Source: a candidate division Zixibacteria bacterium SM23_81 (GTDB taxonomy: Bacteria > SM23-81). Taken from it: 40,061 nucleotides of DNA. The stretch covers positions 86,605-126,665 of the forward strand of contig LJUY01000006.1 of assembly GCA_001304015.1 (NCBI GenBank). The letters are read 5' to 3'. This document shows, piece after piece, positions 1 to 9,877 of this stretch (the first letter of the stretch is position 1; every line of letters starts with the position of its first letter). The notes under the pieces were generated by a model. It was not told where the DNA came from, ran no database searches, and worked only from the letters and a program-made list of their open reading frames with translations. The position numbers were made by a program, and so were the translations under genes.

Positions 1-177
1 ATCACCTTCCAAAATCTCCACCCGATTCTCTACATCCTTCAGGTTGGATCTGTCCCCGCTGACGAAGTTGTCGTATACCACCACCTCCACGCCCTCTTTC
101 AGCAGCTCCCTGACCAGCGTCGAGCCGATGAAACCGGCCCCCCCGGTCACCATGGCCTTTTTTCCCCTTAGCTCCAT
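1..177 (-). CDS. NAD(P)-dependent sugar epimerase/dehydratase, N-terminal part
   Basis: This is the first 59 codons of a short-chain dehydrogenase/reductase (extended SDR) gene that runs off the left edge of the window. The start is the ATG at 177-175, giving [19 protein letters not shown]. The glycine-rich [10 protein letters not shown] motif binds NAD(P), and the following strand ends in an acidic residue ([10 protein letters not shown]), as in NAD-preferring nucleotide-sugar epimerases. It begins 35 bases after the stop of the GalE-like gene at 213-1093, so the two are probably cotranscribed. Substrate cannot be told from the N-terminus alone; UDP-sugar 4-epimerase or dTDP-glucose dehydratase-like enzymes both fit. 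It belongs with the nucleotide-sugar supply genes of the EPS locus. Confidence 0.8.
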   Translation of the reverse strand, partial: MELRGKKAMVTGGAGFIGSTLVRELLKEGVEVVVYDNFVSGDRSNLKDVENRVEILEGD

Positions 178-212
178 CTTAAAATCCCTTATGCCAGTTT
201 GTCCTTCAGACC

Positions 213-1093
213 TCAACAGGCTTCAGATTGACGCTTGCTGTAGTATTCGACGGTCCTCTGGATGCCCTCGTCTAAATCCACCTGCGGTTTCCAACCCAAC
301 TCCTTCTGGGCCTTGGTGCTATCCAGACAGATACGATGTATTTCCCCTAACCGCTCCGGGACATAGAGGGGTTCGATGTCCGTGGCCAAGTGGTTTTTCA
401 GTGTGCCGAAAATCTCGTTCACGGAGACTTCCCATCCCCAACCCAGGTTCATGACCTGACCGTCGCCCCGCTCCATGGCCAGAAGGTTGGCCTCAACGAT
501 GTCTCCCACGAAAACGTAGTCCCTGGTGTGAGTCCCATCCCCATAGATGGTGGGCCGCTTGCCCCGAAACAGTGCTTCGGTGAAGATGGCCACTACCCCC
601 GCCTCCCCATGGGGATCCTGCCGGGGTCCGTAGACGTTAGGATACCGCAGGATGGTATAGTTCAAGTGATAATTATAACGGTACAGATAGAGGTAATGCT
701 CCACGATGTGCTTGGTGATTCCATACTGGGACAGAGGCCGAATGGGATGGTCCTCGTCGGCGGGCAGATATTCTGGCTCTCCGTAGATGGCACCGCCCGT
801 GGAGGCGTAAATTACCTTCTTGATCCCGTATACAGCACACAGCTGGATGAGGTTGATGGAACCCAAGACGTTGACCTGGGCATCGAACATTGGATCTTCA
901 ACGGACTTGCGCACATCTCTGCCAAGCCCGGATCTCGAATGTCCAACCGATAAAAGGTAGCCTTAGGATGGACGTTTTCCCTGAAGCCGGTGGAAAGATC
1001 GTCCACGATAACCACCTCATGTCCCTCAACGATAAGTCGATCTGCGATGTTGGAGCCTATAAAACCAGCTCCCCCCGTAACCAATACTTTCAT
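213..1093 (-). pseudogene. GalE-like UDP-sugar 4-epimerase broken by an internal deletion/frameshift
   Basis: Two overlapping reading frames together make one extended-SDR epimerase. The first starts at ATG 1093 ([20 protein letters not shown], Rossmann GGAGFIGS) after a good GGGAGG ribosome site and stays homologous to about residue 60 ([10 protein letters not shown]). The second frame picks up at [18 protein letters not shown] and runs to the stop at 213, with the YG-ITK active-site segment and the YGPRQDPHGEAGVV substrate loop. In GalE relatives about 15-20 residues, including the conserved H-AA-Q segment, lie between these two points. Here they are missing and the frame shifts near 905-915. 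So this is not a one-base error but a loss of roughly 50-60 bases. Either the gene is dead in this strain or the assembly dropped a segment. Confidence 0.75.
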
Positions 1094-1109
1094 TCCGCCT
1101 CCCTGTTCA

Positions 1110-1970
1110 TCAACGGTTTGCGAGGAGACGGTTCTTGATGTAATCGCTCAATGCCTCCTCCCAGGGTCTCATCCAGTTCAATCCCAGCAGCTGCAACATA
1201 TAATTGCGAATGGCCTCCATTCTCGGCCTATGCGCTGGAAGCGGAAAGGCTTCGGAGCTCACTGGCTCCACGGAGCAGTTAGACCTATCGACCAAATTTA
1301 AAACCTTTTGAGCGTATTCGAATCGGCTGCAACACCCCAGATTGGCCATGTGATAGGTGCCATACCATCCTGTTTCGACCAACTTCAAGATGCCCTGGGC
1401 CAGATCGTTCGTGTACGTGGGTGAACCGAATTTGTCATCGACTACCTGCAACTTTCGCCCCTGCTTGGCCAGGCTCACGATTTTGCCGACGAATTTCTTG
1501 TCTCGCACACCGCCGCCGAACATCCATCCGGCCCTGACTATATAATACTCCCTGAGCGAATCCCTGACAAACAGCTCACCTTGGTATTTTGCCTTGCTGT
1601 ATTCACTGCTGGGATGAGGTGTGTCGAACTCGGTATAGGGTTCGTTCTTGGCCCCGTCAAATACAGAACCCGTGCTGAGATAAACCATACAGGCGGCGTA
1701 ACGTGCGCAGGCCAGGGCTACATTCTTGGCACCAATAGCATTGGTCAAATAGGCTTCGTCCTTCATCTCCTGGCAACCATCTACATTGGTCAAGGCAGCC
1801 AGGTGCAGGACCAAATCCGGTTTGTTCTCCTCGATGATGGCAAAAACGGCCCTGGGGTCTCTGACGTCCAGCTCCTGCAAGTCCGTGGCCACAACCTGGT
1901 GTTTCTTCGCAAAAACCGGACACAGATCGCCACCAAGCATGCCCTTAGCACCTGTTACCAAAACTTGCAT
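1110..1970 (-). CDS. rfbD: dTDP-4-dehydrorhamnose reductase-like SDR (RmlD/RfbD family)
   Basis: This 286-residue protein matches the RmlD/RfbD family, which reduces dTDP-4-keto-L-rhamnose to dTDP-L-rhamnose with NAD(P)H in the cytoplasm. Visible features are the nucleotide-binding TGAKGMLGG (residues 6-14), the family segment [13 protein letters not shown] (55-67) and the catalytic Y124-x3-K128 pair (YSKAK). Residues after 145 ([10 protein letters not shown]) fit the substrate-binding half. Length is close to the usual 280-300. The ATG at 1970 has a strong GAGGAGG site seven bases upstream. The gene ends 16 bases before the GalE-like start, so the two form a pair. No rmlA, rmlB or rmlC is in the window, so the exact substrate is inferred. 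Confidence 0.85.
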   Translation of the reverse strand: MQVLVTGAKGMLGGDLCPVFAKKHQVVATDLQELDVRDPRAVFAIIEENKPDLVLHLAALTNVDGCQEMKDEAYLTNAIGAKNVALACARYAACMVYLSTGSVFDGAKNEPYTEFDTPHPSSEYSKAKYQGELFVRDSLREYYIVRAGWMFGGGVRDKKFVGKIVSLAKQGRKLQVVDDKFGSPTYTNDLAQGILKLVETGWYGTYHMANLGCCSRFEYAQKVLNLVDRSNCSVEPVSSEAFPLPAHRPRMEAIRNYMLQLLGLNWMRPWEEALSDYIKNRLLANR

Positions 1971-2615
1971 ACATCCTCCTCATGCATATCAAGGAATTAC
2001 AGGTAGCCCAACATCTCGAGGCGTTCCTCCAAATCCTTTGCTTCTTAAGAAACCTCTCTGGTCGTTGTACTAAGACTCAACAACCACCGGAGAGCGCCAA
2101 CGTTGAACTGAAAGGCACCTCCCCCCCGAGGCGTTTGAAAACCATGGGCCGATAAGACCAGCAAGCTAGTATGTTCTGAGAACAACTTGAACACCTTTCC
2201 GATGAATCGATGTGCCCCGCTTGCAGTAAAACTTGCTGACCATCAGAACTTTCATCTGAGTAAGCTCGCCCCGTGAAAATAACCAGCAAGATGCACTCTC
2301 AACAAATCCATAACGGTGGGCGCGATGCCCATGAGGCTGGGATCCTCCACGGCCACCTCTCGTTGGGATTGGCCATCATGAATTCACCTTTTTGGGGTGC
2401 TCTCTGAAGACCCCTGTATAGGTCGGGCAGATCTCTACCGAGTTCCCCCTACAGCCGAATGGCTTCTTTTAGAGACAAGTGGCAGATCTTAGAAACAGGG
2501 AGTCATATCGGCTTCAAACGTATAGCTAGTGAGCACCTCCTTCGACGGAGAGTCCTTCGATGTTTGAGCTGGTAAGCTTTTTTAAGAACCTTTCATTTCG
2601 GCAAATACGATATAA
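1971..2615. other. Gene-poor stretch between rfbD-like gene and flippase; possible decayed gene
   Basis: I see no intact gene over these 645 bases. On the minus strand around 2280-2375 one frame reads EDPSLMGIAPTVMDLL, which looks like the C-terminal end of an alkaline-phosphatase-superfamily protein (these often end in a DIAPT-LDLLG motif). The frame is interrupted on both sides by stops. A 70-codon open frame at 2077-2289 has no recognisable content. The stretch probably holds decayed remains of one or more genes between two EPS subclusters; no terminator or promoter stands out. Confidence 0.35.
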
Positions 2616-4082
2616 TTATATCAGGTTCCCTAAAACATCCAGTCTCGACTTCCCTCTCAGAAACCAAGTTTTAAGCGACCTAAGGGGACCCCCAAAGAGT
2701 AAGTTCAAGCTGATCAGCACAACGCTGTATAGAACGACGGCTGAGGGGATAATGACCAGCAGTCCGTAACTGTTCCCTAGAAGGGCCAAAAAGACGGCCA
2801 GAAACAGGCTGGATACAATGGGCTTCCAGATCACTCCAGGGAGGGATACCGGAAAGACATTTCTGGAGACAACTGTGTAATAGAGGACGGCGGAGACGAC
2901 GTGGCCGGCCACCGCCGCCACACCTGCACCCATAAGCCCTAATCTCTGAATAAATATAACGCTGAGAGGAAAAATATAGGCCACCTCAACCACGGTGATG
3001 ACCAGTTGTTTCCTTTGCAAATTGCTGGCCAGCAAGACGGGCCCGAGAATTCTGCTGAAACACATGGGAACTAAGATCCATCCCAGCACACGCATCACCG
3101 GGGCCGCCGTCACGAATTCCGGCCTATACACCAGCAGGATGCGGTCGGCCAGGAAAAAAAAGCCCAAGGCCAATGGAAGGGCCAAGGAGATGAGAAACTC
3201 GATGGCGCGCTGGGCATATTGTTTGAATATGGCCAAGTTCGTCCGGTATGTCCTGGACAAGACAGGATAGACCGCCTGTTTGAGACTTACGGAGATGAGC
3301 ATAAAGATATAGCTCAATTGAAAAACTGCGTTGTACAATCCTACCTCAACTTCTCCCTGCAACTTGGACAAGACGATGACGTTCAGCCTCAAAAAGATGA
3401 CGTTGAAAACGCTGATGCCCAAAAATGTAGGGGCGACTTTGAGTAACTTTCGACAAAAACTCAGGTCGATGACCCAGGAGGGTCTGGGAAAATAGCGATA
3501 GATGAAATACCACTCTATCACTAACAAGGCCAATTGGATGATGGCCAGTAATGCGACGATTTCTATCAGACCGTAACCCCGTCGCAACAGCAGCCAGATC
3601 AACCCAACCTTGGCCAGACTCGTTAAAGCGAAGGCATAGGTGATGAACTGCATGCGCTCGAAGGCTTGAAATATGGCCTCGCAAACCTGGCTCATGGTAA
3701 AGGGAATTAGAGCTAATCCCAAAATATAACTGGCTTTGATCACATGGGAGGAATAGCCTAACAGGTGAACCAGCAGTGCCCAGATACCCACAGAGGCCAG
3801 AGACGCCATCAGAACGATGAGGTTACTGTTGACCAGGTATCTGTCGAAATGCGGCTTGTTCTTGGCCACTTCTCGAACGATGATACCGCCCAGGCCAAAC
3901 ATGGCAGGCACCTGGAAGATGATGAAAAGAGTGTAGACCAGGGAAAACTGACCGAAGACCAAAACGCCTAGGTGACGAGCGATGAGAATTAAGATCACAA
4001 AGTTGGCCGCTCTCTTTATCATTAAAGCGCTCGTTATGGCGACGGAGTTTCTGGCCAGTCTGCCGACCGTGGACAATTTCAC
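2616..4082 (-). CDS. Oligosaccharide flippase (Wzx/MOP superfamily)
   Basis: A polytopic inner-membrane protein of 488 residues with about 12-14 hydrophobic segments spread along its whole length, as in Wzx/RfbX flippases that move undecaprenyl-linked repeat units to the periplasmic face. The N-terminal region (ARNSVAITSALMIKRAANF, then ARHLGVLVFGQFSLV) is typical of the polysaccharide-transporter branch. I place the start at the GTG at 4082 (VKLSTVGRL), because GAGGAT lies eight bases before it; a TTG 14 codons upstream is possible but has no ribosome site. It lies 168 bases after the stop of the O-antigen ligase gene, in the same direction, consistent with a shared EPS assembly role. Confidence 0.85.
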   Translation of the reverse strand: MKLSTVGRLARNSVAITSALMIKRAANFVILILIARHLGVLVFGQFSLVYTLFIIFQVPAMFGLGGIIVREVAKNKPHFDRYLVNSNLIVLMASLASVGIWALLVHLLGYSSHVIKASYILGLALIPFTMSQVCEAIFQAFERMQFITYAFALTSLAKVGLIWLLLRRGYGLIEIVALLAIIQLALLVIEWYFIYRYFPRPSWVIDLSFCRKLLKVAPTFLGISVFNVIFLRLNVIVLSKLQGEVEVGLYNAVFQLSYIFMLISVSLKQAVYPVLSRTYRTNLAIFKQYAQRAIEFLISLALPLALGFFFLADRILLVYRPEFVTAAPVMRVLGWILVPMCFSRILGPVLLASNLQRKQLVITVVEVAYIFPLSVIFIQRLGLMGAGVAAVAGHVVSAVLYYTVVSRNVFPVSLPGVIWKPIVSSLFLAVFLALLGNSYGLLVIIPSAVVLYSVVLISLNLLFGGPLRSLKTWFLRGKSRLDVLGNLI

Positions 4083-4250
4083 TGGTATATCCTCTTCGAT
4101 GTACCAACGTTCAATGGGAACCAAGTAAAACTATCGAAGGCCTTCACAGCACTTCTATATCCTTTCCTCCAACTCGGAAAACCCAGCTGCCTCTTAGACA
4201 AGTATCTAAATTTATACATCACAGATTCCACAGCTCCCTGGCTTTCACTC

Positions 4251-5747
4251 CTATCGGTGTGTTTTCTCACCTTCGATCTGGAGCATTCGTTCTTCCTCAG
4301 ATATCTTTGCGCTGGCCATCACCAGACCAGATAATAGCCAAAAAATGGTTTCACCACTCCCCAGCCAACAAGGAGATGGCAACCAGACAATCCACCTGGC
4401 GAACAGCCCAGCCAAGATGCCGATGTTGAGACAAACGAAAAATATATGATTGGTTTTGAGGTTTCTCAGACCCTGCAAGAAAATGGAGCTCAGTAACCAG
4501 AGGAGGATCAGTAATCCCAGAATGCCCGTCTCGACGGCCGCAATCAGATAGGTATTGTGCAATTGAAAGAGAGGAATACGTTTTAAGGAGATGAAAAGAT
4601 GCTGGACTTTCCCGTGATTTCTGGCCCCCACGCCCAGCAAAGGATGGGCTTTGATTATCCTGATGGCCCTCTGATTTTGGACCATCCGTTCTTCAATCGG
4701 TTCGCCTGGTGGCTCACTGGCGAGCCGGGACTCTATTAAAGCGAAAAAGCTCATACCGACACCTATTAAAATGATGGCTACCAAGCCTATGGTCATAAGA
4801 GTCCGCAGACTGACGAGTTTAACTCGAAAAATGAGAAGAAAAAGCAAGACCATGGCTCCCAAAAAGCCAATCCAGCCAGCGCGGCTCATGGTCAACACCA
4901 ACACAATCAAGGCGCAGGTGAAGACCAAACTATTGGCCAGTTTGTACCTTGGCCTGATGTTAGTAAAAAGTAGGGTTATGGATAGGGGCATAAGCGACAC
5001 CACGTACTTGGCCAATTTGCCTGTGGTTCCCAGGGTTGCCCCCGGCCTCACTACGTCGGCATAATAGCCATGAGTCAAATAATAAGAGCGTAGCTCCCTT
5101 TCTCCGAAGATATAGAGACCCAGATTCAGTCCCAGTAACCTCTGGGCGAAGGCGAGGAGGCTTTGCAAAAAAAGCCCTGACAGCAAAAGTATGAGAACGA
5201 AGGAAATGTCTTTTTTACTCCTAAAATGGTTTGCCACATAAAAATATAACAGAATTGCCTTGAAGATATGAATGGTTTCGAAAAGGGCCAGGTAAGGATC
5301 CTGGGCCGGGATCATGCTTAAAGCACTGATGCCCACCAGGCTCAATGCGGGGATGGTGATTTTGGGGAAGAAGTGGAAACTTCCGCTCTTCTTGATAAGC
5401 AGTTCATATATCCAAATCAGGTACAAGACTATCAGAATGATGTCCAGATCACCAAAAGCTAAGCCTCCTACGCCATACTCATAATAGCGTCGGAAGAAAT
5501 GGGTGGCGGAGTGGATAGGGAGGATGAAAATCAACAGGCCCTGAAAGAAACGTTTGAACCTGCCCGTCAAGATAGCGATGAACAGGATAATAGGTCCACC
5601 AATGAGGTAATATGTGAATTTGACAGGGAGCTTGAATATTATCAGCACAAATATTCCGAAAAATATTCCTACTAAAGCGGCAAATAACATCCGCTCTATT
5701 TTTGGTTGATTTATCTCCGTAATCCCTCTGGCTAACTCGTTCAACAC
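4251..5747 (-). CDS. O-antigen ligase/polymerase family membrane protein (Wzy_C)
   Basis: This 498-residue protein has about 12 hydrophobic helices and a large loop before the last group. The signature region is in the second half: LTMSRAGWIGFLGA, followed after two helices by IIKAHPLLGVGARNHG and the conserved His in LFQLHNTYLIAAVETGILG. That order is the Wzy_C/O-antigen ligase pattern, a family of periplasmic-facing enzymes that either polymerise EPS repeat units or ligate glycans. In a locus with Wzx and Wzz-like proteins the polymerase role is the more likely. The start is a GTG (5747) preceded by GAGG nine bases upstream. No exosortase motifs are seen in it, although it is the sort of membrane gene where one might look. 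Confidence 0.8.
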   Translation of the reverse strand: MLNELARGITEINQPKIERMLFAALVGIFFGIFVLIIFKLPVKFTYYLIGGPIILFIAILTGRFKRFFQGLLIFILPIHSATHFFRRYYEYGVGGLAFGDLDIILIVLYLIWIYELLIKKSGSFHFFPKITIPALSLVGISALSMIPAQDPYLALFETIHIFKAILLYFYVANHFRSKKDISFVLILLLSGLFLQSLLAFAQRLLGLNLGLYIFGERELRSYYLTHGYYADVVRPGATLGTTGKLAKYVVSLMPLSITLLFTNIRPRYKLANSLVFTCALIVLVLTMSRAGWIGFLGAMVLLFLLIFRVKLVSLRTLMTIGLVAIILIGVGMSFFALIESRLASEPPGEPIEERMVQNQRAIRIIKAHPLLGVGARNHGKVQHLFISLKRIPLFQLHNTYLIAAVETGILGLLILLWLLSSIFLQGLRNLKTNHIFFVCLNIGILAGLFARWIVWLPSPCWLGSGETIFWLLSGLVMASAKISEEERMLQIEGEKTHR

Positions 5748-6003
5748 TGCTACTGACCTCGCTTTTATCCAGGGGGAACCGTGGCTTTTCTTCCGGCATC
5801 GCCTCAGTGATTTTATTTGATCGGAGAAAAGTTCACTGCCTCAAGAACGTCGTTTATGAATATTGCTGGGCGTCCAGCTACATTGAAGATCACCTACTCC
5901 GAGCCAAGCACATCAATCCGGCGTTAAGATCTTCCTATGCTTTTATGCCCGCAATCGTTAACGTAACAATTGTGCCTACCTTAATCTATTAACTTTTTAC
6001 CCT

Positions 6004-7053
6004 CTAACGCATTATACGCTTTAGCAGATCAATCCACCATTTTCTCTTTATAAAGGCAATTATCGATCCCGAAGCAATAATTATGGCCGTTGCACCACTA
6101 TTACGGGAAAAAGTGAGGACAATGCCGATAAGTCCCAAGACCAATGTCATTGCAAACAGTACCAGCACAGCTTTTCTTTTGTTAAAGCCATAGCTTAGAA
6201 GCCGATGATGGATGTGCTCCTTATCTGGGGAGAAAATGTTGAGCCCTCTTCTTAGGCGGCGGGTGATAGCCGTAGCAGTGTCATAGACCGGGACACCCAG
6301 GCAAAGAAATGTAATTATAAGTACATTGAACACTAGGCCCTTACGGGATCCGATGATGGCTAAACTGGCGAGAAGAAAACCCAAGAGCATGCTGCCATTA
6401 TCGCCCAAAAAAACCTTTCCTTTCTGTGATAGGTTAATTCGGAGAAAGGAAAGCGTAACTCCAGCTAGAGCAGCTATCAGGATAGAAAAATCCACGCTCC
6501 CAGAGACCAGTGCAATGGGGAGCAAAATAAGGCTAGTTATAGCAATGATGCCAGTGGCTAAGCCATCCAGGCCATCGATGAGGTTCATCGCATTGATAAA
6601 TCCCAAAAACCAGAATAAGCTGATGGGAATAGTGAGCCAACCAAGGTGAAATGCTCCTCCAAAGGGATTACTAAGTATATCAATCCTGAATCCCATGCCA
6701 ATGGCCACGAGGCAAATTGCTATCTGTCCTAGGAGCTTCCATTGGGCACCAATATTTCTTTTGTCATCGTAAATCCCAAGTAGGAGCAAGAGAGCTCCGA
6801 GAGAAGACAGCATTATTACCTTTGAGCCTATCTCCTGGTAAAGATGTGGAGCAATAGAGAGAACCAGAAAGAGCGAGATAAAAAATGCGAGATAGATGGC
6901 GACACCACCACTACAAGGTATTGCCTGTTGGTGCATCTTCCGAGGATTAGGGTAGTCTACGATTTCAAGCCTGCTGCCTATCCAGCGTGCGAACGGCATC
7001 GAAATCCAAACTAAGAATAACGCCAACATCAAGGAGAGTAAGGATTCTATCAT
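6004..7053 (-). CDS. WecA/MraY-type polyprenyl-phosphate HexNAc-1-phosphate transferase
   Basis: A 349-residue, roughly 10-11 helix membrane enzyme of the glycosyltransferase family 4 (MraY/WecA) class. It moves a sugar-1-phosphate from a UDP-HexNAc to undecaprenyl phosphate on the cytoplasmic face. Motifs in order are DYPNPRKMHQQAIPCSGGVA near residue 35, the Mg-binding GIYDDKRN near 95, NAMNLIDGLDGLATG near 155, GKVFLGDNGSMLLGF near 213 and the His motif HIHHRLLSYG near 280. All catalytic Asp residues are present. The ATG at 7053 has GGAG six bases upstream. With a second, PglC/WcaJ-type initiator at 37509-38501, the locus has two possible priming enzymes; they may start different glycans. 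Confidence 0.9.
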   Translation of the reverse strand: MIESLLSLMLALFLVWISMPFARWIGSRLEIVDYPNPRKMHQQAIPCSGGVAIYLAFFISLFLVLSIAPHLYQEIGSKVIMLSSLGALLLLLGIYDDKRNIGAQWKLLGQIAICLVAIGMGFRIDILSNPFGGAFHLGWLTIPISLFWFLGFINAMNLIDGLDGLATGIIAITSLILLPIALVSGSVDFSILIAALAGVTLSFLRINLSQKGKVFLGDNGSMLLGFLLASLAIIGSRKGLVFNVLIITFLCLGVPVYDTATAITRRLRRGLNIFSPDKEHIHHRLLSYGFNKRKAVLVLFAMTLVLGLIGIVLTFSRNSGATAIIIASGSIIAFIKRKWWIDLLKRIMR

Positions 7054-7297
7054 TTAAAACTCCGCTGGAAATCACTTACGCTAATTCCAGGTTGACCCAG
7101 CCATAGTCTCAGGTCTTTCATACACAGCTAATGTCATGATAGTTCTGATGTTGAAATACCCAATAACCACGAAAATACACTATAGCGAAGAATCATGGAG
7201 CTGACAAATTATTGCGTTCGTATGCAGCCAATAACCGAAGACAAGGATAACTCATAACCAATAATTGCCGTACATAGGGTTTCAGATGTATGCTATT

Positions 7298-8401
7298 TTA
7301 AGCCTTATGGTTCTTGTAAATCTTCAAATATTTGGCGGCTACATCATCCCACCTGTATCTCTCCTTGGCTCTTTGATAACCCCTTTCCGAATAGAGAGCA
7401 ATGATATCGACATTATTCAAAAGCCATCGAAGCTTTTCTTCTAAGTCGTCAAAATCATTTTCCCTATATGCTAAAGCGCTATTGGCTATTGTCACCAGAT
7501 TCTCTGGGATACCGTTTACTAAACAACAAACTTTCGATCCCATTGCTGCCAATAATGATGGAGAGGTACCTTCAACCATAGAAGCAGATACATAAATCAA
7601 ACTGTTTTTGAGCAAACTGTCATAGACCCGCCCATATTGATAGCCCAGAAACATAATATGAGGAGTAGCTGACTTTTTAAGAGAATTCACATATTCCTTG
7701 TTATAAGGAGCATCGCCTACGATGACCAACGGGTAGGCCGTATTGAGTCTTTTGTAAACTTTGATCAAGTTATGAACGCCCTTTTCTGGTACTAATCTGC
7801 CGACATACAGCAGGTACTTTTTCCTTCGCAAGCCAAATCTCAGATATGAATCATCCGTTTCCTCAAGAAGCTTGGCCCCATAGGGAATATAGGCCATATT
7901 GTAGTCAAACTTCCTTGCAAAGTAATCTCTGACAACTTGCGAATCACACACTACGTTATCCGATGCCTTCGTGGTGAACCACATGACAAATTCTAAAAAC
8001 ATTTTCGCAAATTGTCCCCACTTATCTCTATTCCATTCAATCCCATCTACAGTCACAGTGATATTAACTTTTCTCTTGAATAACTTGATTAACGGTATAA
8101 AAATAGAGCCTCCAGGATTGTAGAGATGAACGCAATCAACTTGTCTGCAAAATAAAATCAAATGCAAGGTAGAGAACAGAGTGTGTGTGAGCGTCTCCAG
8201 ACTTTTTGTGGGAATGGACCTGATGTAAATAAGTCTGACACCTTTATAAGTTGGCCTATGCTCTTTATATTGGGAATATCTACAATACACTGTAACACTG
8301 TGCCCTGCCTTCACAAATCTTTGAGCTGTTTCTTCCACGCAGGTTTCAAAACCACCGTAATTTGCTGGAATCCCTCTTATGCCATATATGACGATATTCA
8401 T
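7298..8401 (-). CDS. Glycosyltransferase, DUF1972/GT4 type
   Basis: The 367-residue product starts MNIVIYGIRGIPANYGGFET, the signature of the DUF1972 N-terminal domain found in rhamnosyl- and related transferases. A GT-B C-terminal half follows: YLLYVGRLVPEKGVHNLIKV near residue 210, then VEGTSPSLLAAMGSK near 300 in place of the E-x7-E motif. It acts in the cytoplasm on the lipid-linked glycan. I chose the ATG at 8401, not the upstream frame extension to 8428, because the family starts exactly here and GGAAGG precedes it closely. Base composition is distinctly AT-richer than in the export genes to the right, as is common for strain-specific glycosyltransferases. Donor and acceptor are unknown. 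Confidence 0.85.
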   Translation of the reverse strand: MNIVIYGIRGIPANYGGFETCVEETAQRFVKAGHSVTVYCRYSQYKEHRPTYKGVRLIYIRSIPTKSLETLTHTLFSTLHLILFCRQVDCVHLYNPGGSIFIPLIKLFKRKVNITVTVDGIEWNRDKWGQFAKMFLEFVMWFTTKASDNVVCDSQVVRDYFARKFDYNMAYIPYGAKLLEETDDSYLRFGLRRKKYLLYVGRLVPEKGVHNLIKVYKRLNTAYPLVIVGDAPYNKEYVNSLKKSATPHIMFLGYQYGRVYDSLLKNSLIYVSASMVEGTSPSLLAAMGSKVCCLVNGIPENLVTIANSALAYRENDFDDLEEKLRWLLNNVDIIALYSERGYQRAKERYRWDDVAAKYLKIYKNHKA

Positions 8402-8659
8402 TATCCTTCCCAATGCCCTCTCAGCCAAAAAGAGGGATGTCTCTCACATTCTCTTGAACAGGGCCCAAACCACATATCACTAGCCAAAACTCTAACAATA
8501 CGTAACATGTATAAACAACTCCCTGAGCATAACACTTAAACATAGCTATCGTGATAGAGATAACCATATCGTGTTTCTTCTAAACAAGTCTTGAACTGCT
8601 AATCTATGATTTTCTACCCCTGCGTCAAGAAGCTTGCCCTAAGAAGATCGATACCACCT

Positions 8660-9877
8660 TTATGAACATGCTTCTTGGTAGACTTTCATCAATCTCCGAT
8701 AGTGAACCCTGGGACTATATTCCTTTTCCACCATTTGCCTCCCGTTCTTACCCATCTCCGTAATCAGAGACGGATGAGAAAGGAGAAAGTCTATCTTTTC
8801 CTTCAAGTCGTTATCATCCTTAAGATCAAAAAGCAAGCCCGTCTCTCCGTCGATGAGCATTTCAGGTATTCCGCCGATATTTGAACCGATAACTGGTTTA
8901 CCACTAGCAAAAGCCTCAAGTATGGACATAGGAGCGTTTTCAAACCATTCCGATGGGAAAATTATAAAAAGAGCATTTCTGAAGATGTCCTTTAATTCTT
9001 GTCCTGTTTTATAACCTTCAAAGACAACGTTATGAATTCCACATTCTCTAGCATAAGTCTCATACTCTGCCCTCAACGGTCCCTCGCCCACTATTTTTAT
9101 GCGGGCATCAAGACCCCTTGCTGCCTTAAGCAAAGTCATAACTCCCTTTTGTTTAGAAAGTATTCCTGCAAAGAGTATATAGTCACCTTGATTATAGCTG
9201 GGTTCAAAAGCAGCAATATTCACAAAGTTAGGAATGTGCACCAATTTCTCTTCTTCTATTCCAATTTCAACATGTTTCTTGAGGCAAAAAAGGCTGGGGC
9301 AAATAAAGAAGTCTATATTTTTTGTATAGATGTCGAGCATATTATGGAACTTTGCCTCAGTCCAATGGAATAGACTTTGAACCAATGAACCTCTTGCGCA
9401 ACGGTGTTTAAGGATTCGGTGTTTACCCCATGAGAGACATTCGTTGCATATGAACCCATCTCTATAAAAAGTGTATCTTGGACACCCAAGTTTATAATCA
9501 TGAAGAGTCAAAACTGTAGGAATCCCTTTCTTCTTCAACACATTGAGGACTGAGGGACATACCCTATTATAGATATTGTGAGCATGCGCTATATCAACTT
9601 CATAGTCAGTGAGAAGTCCCCTCAGCTTCTTATTGTTAGAAAGGGAATACAGCATCCGAAATGCGGTCTCTGCTTTTTTTCCTATACTCTGCTCCGCATC
9701 AAAACTCATCGATTTGCCAAAGTAGGATGAAAACTGCGATGGTATATTCCTCTGATCTTGAATTGAGAAATGAAGTACATTATGCCCGTGCTCTGCCAAA
9801 AGCTTTGACACCTCGAAATAACAACGATCAGCCCCGCCTTTCACAAAGTGATAATTATTCAGTTGCAAAATATTCAT
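8660..9877 (-). CDS. Glycosyltransferase family 4 (GT-B fold)
   Basis: A 405-residue GT4 enzyme. The N-terminal half carries the glycine-rich acceptor loop (NYHFVKGGADRCYFEVSKLL, residues 8-27), HDYKLGCPRYTFYRDG near 127 and a cluster of cysteines (GCP, CNEC, HRC) seen in a GT4 subgroup. The C-terminal half has the donor site: ILFAGILSKQKGVMTLLKA near 235 and EWFENAPMSILEAFASGKPV near 317, containing the E-x7-E pair. The ATG at 9877 is preceded by GGGAG nine bases away. It follows the kinase gene after a 292-base gap with no recognised promoter. It probably adds one sugar of the EPS repeat; donor unknown. Confidence 0.88.
   Translation of the reverse strand: MNILQLNNYHFVKGGADRCYFEVSKLLAEHGHNVLHFSIQDQRNIPSQFSSYFGKSMSFDAEQSIGKKAETAFRMLYSLSNNKKLRGLLTDYEVDIAHAHNIYNRVCPSVLNVLKKKGIPTVLTLHDYKLGCPRYTFYRDGFICNECLSWGKHRILKHRCARGSLVQSLFHWTEAKFHNMLDIYTKNIDFFICPSLFCLKKHVEIGIEEEKLVHIPNFVNIAAFEPSYNQGDYILFAGILSKQKGVMTLLKAARGLDARIKIVGEGPLRAEYETYARECGIHNVVFEGYKTGQELKDIFRNALFIIFPSEWFENAPMSILEAFASGKPVIGSNIGGIPEMLIDGETGLLFDLKDDNDLKEKIDFLLSHPSLITEMGKNGRQMVEKEYSPRVHYRRLMKVYQEACS

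Noticed and set aside
2077-2289. 70-codon open frame on the minus strand as a small gene.
   Set aside because: No ribosome site, no recognisable sequence, Cys/Ser-rich composition typical of a chance frame.
4251-5747. Could this polytopic membrane protein be the missing exosortase?
   Set aside because: The Cys-Arg-His pattern of exosortases is absent, while the Wzy_C/O-antigen ligase segments and their conserved His are clear.
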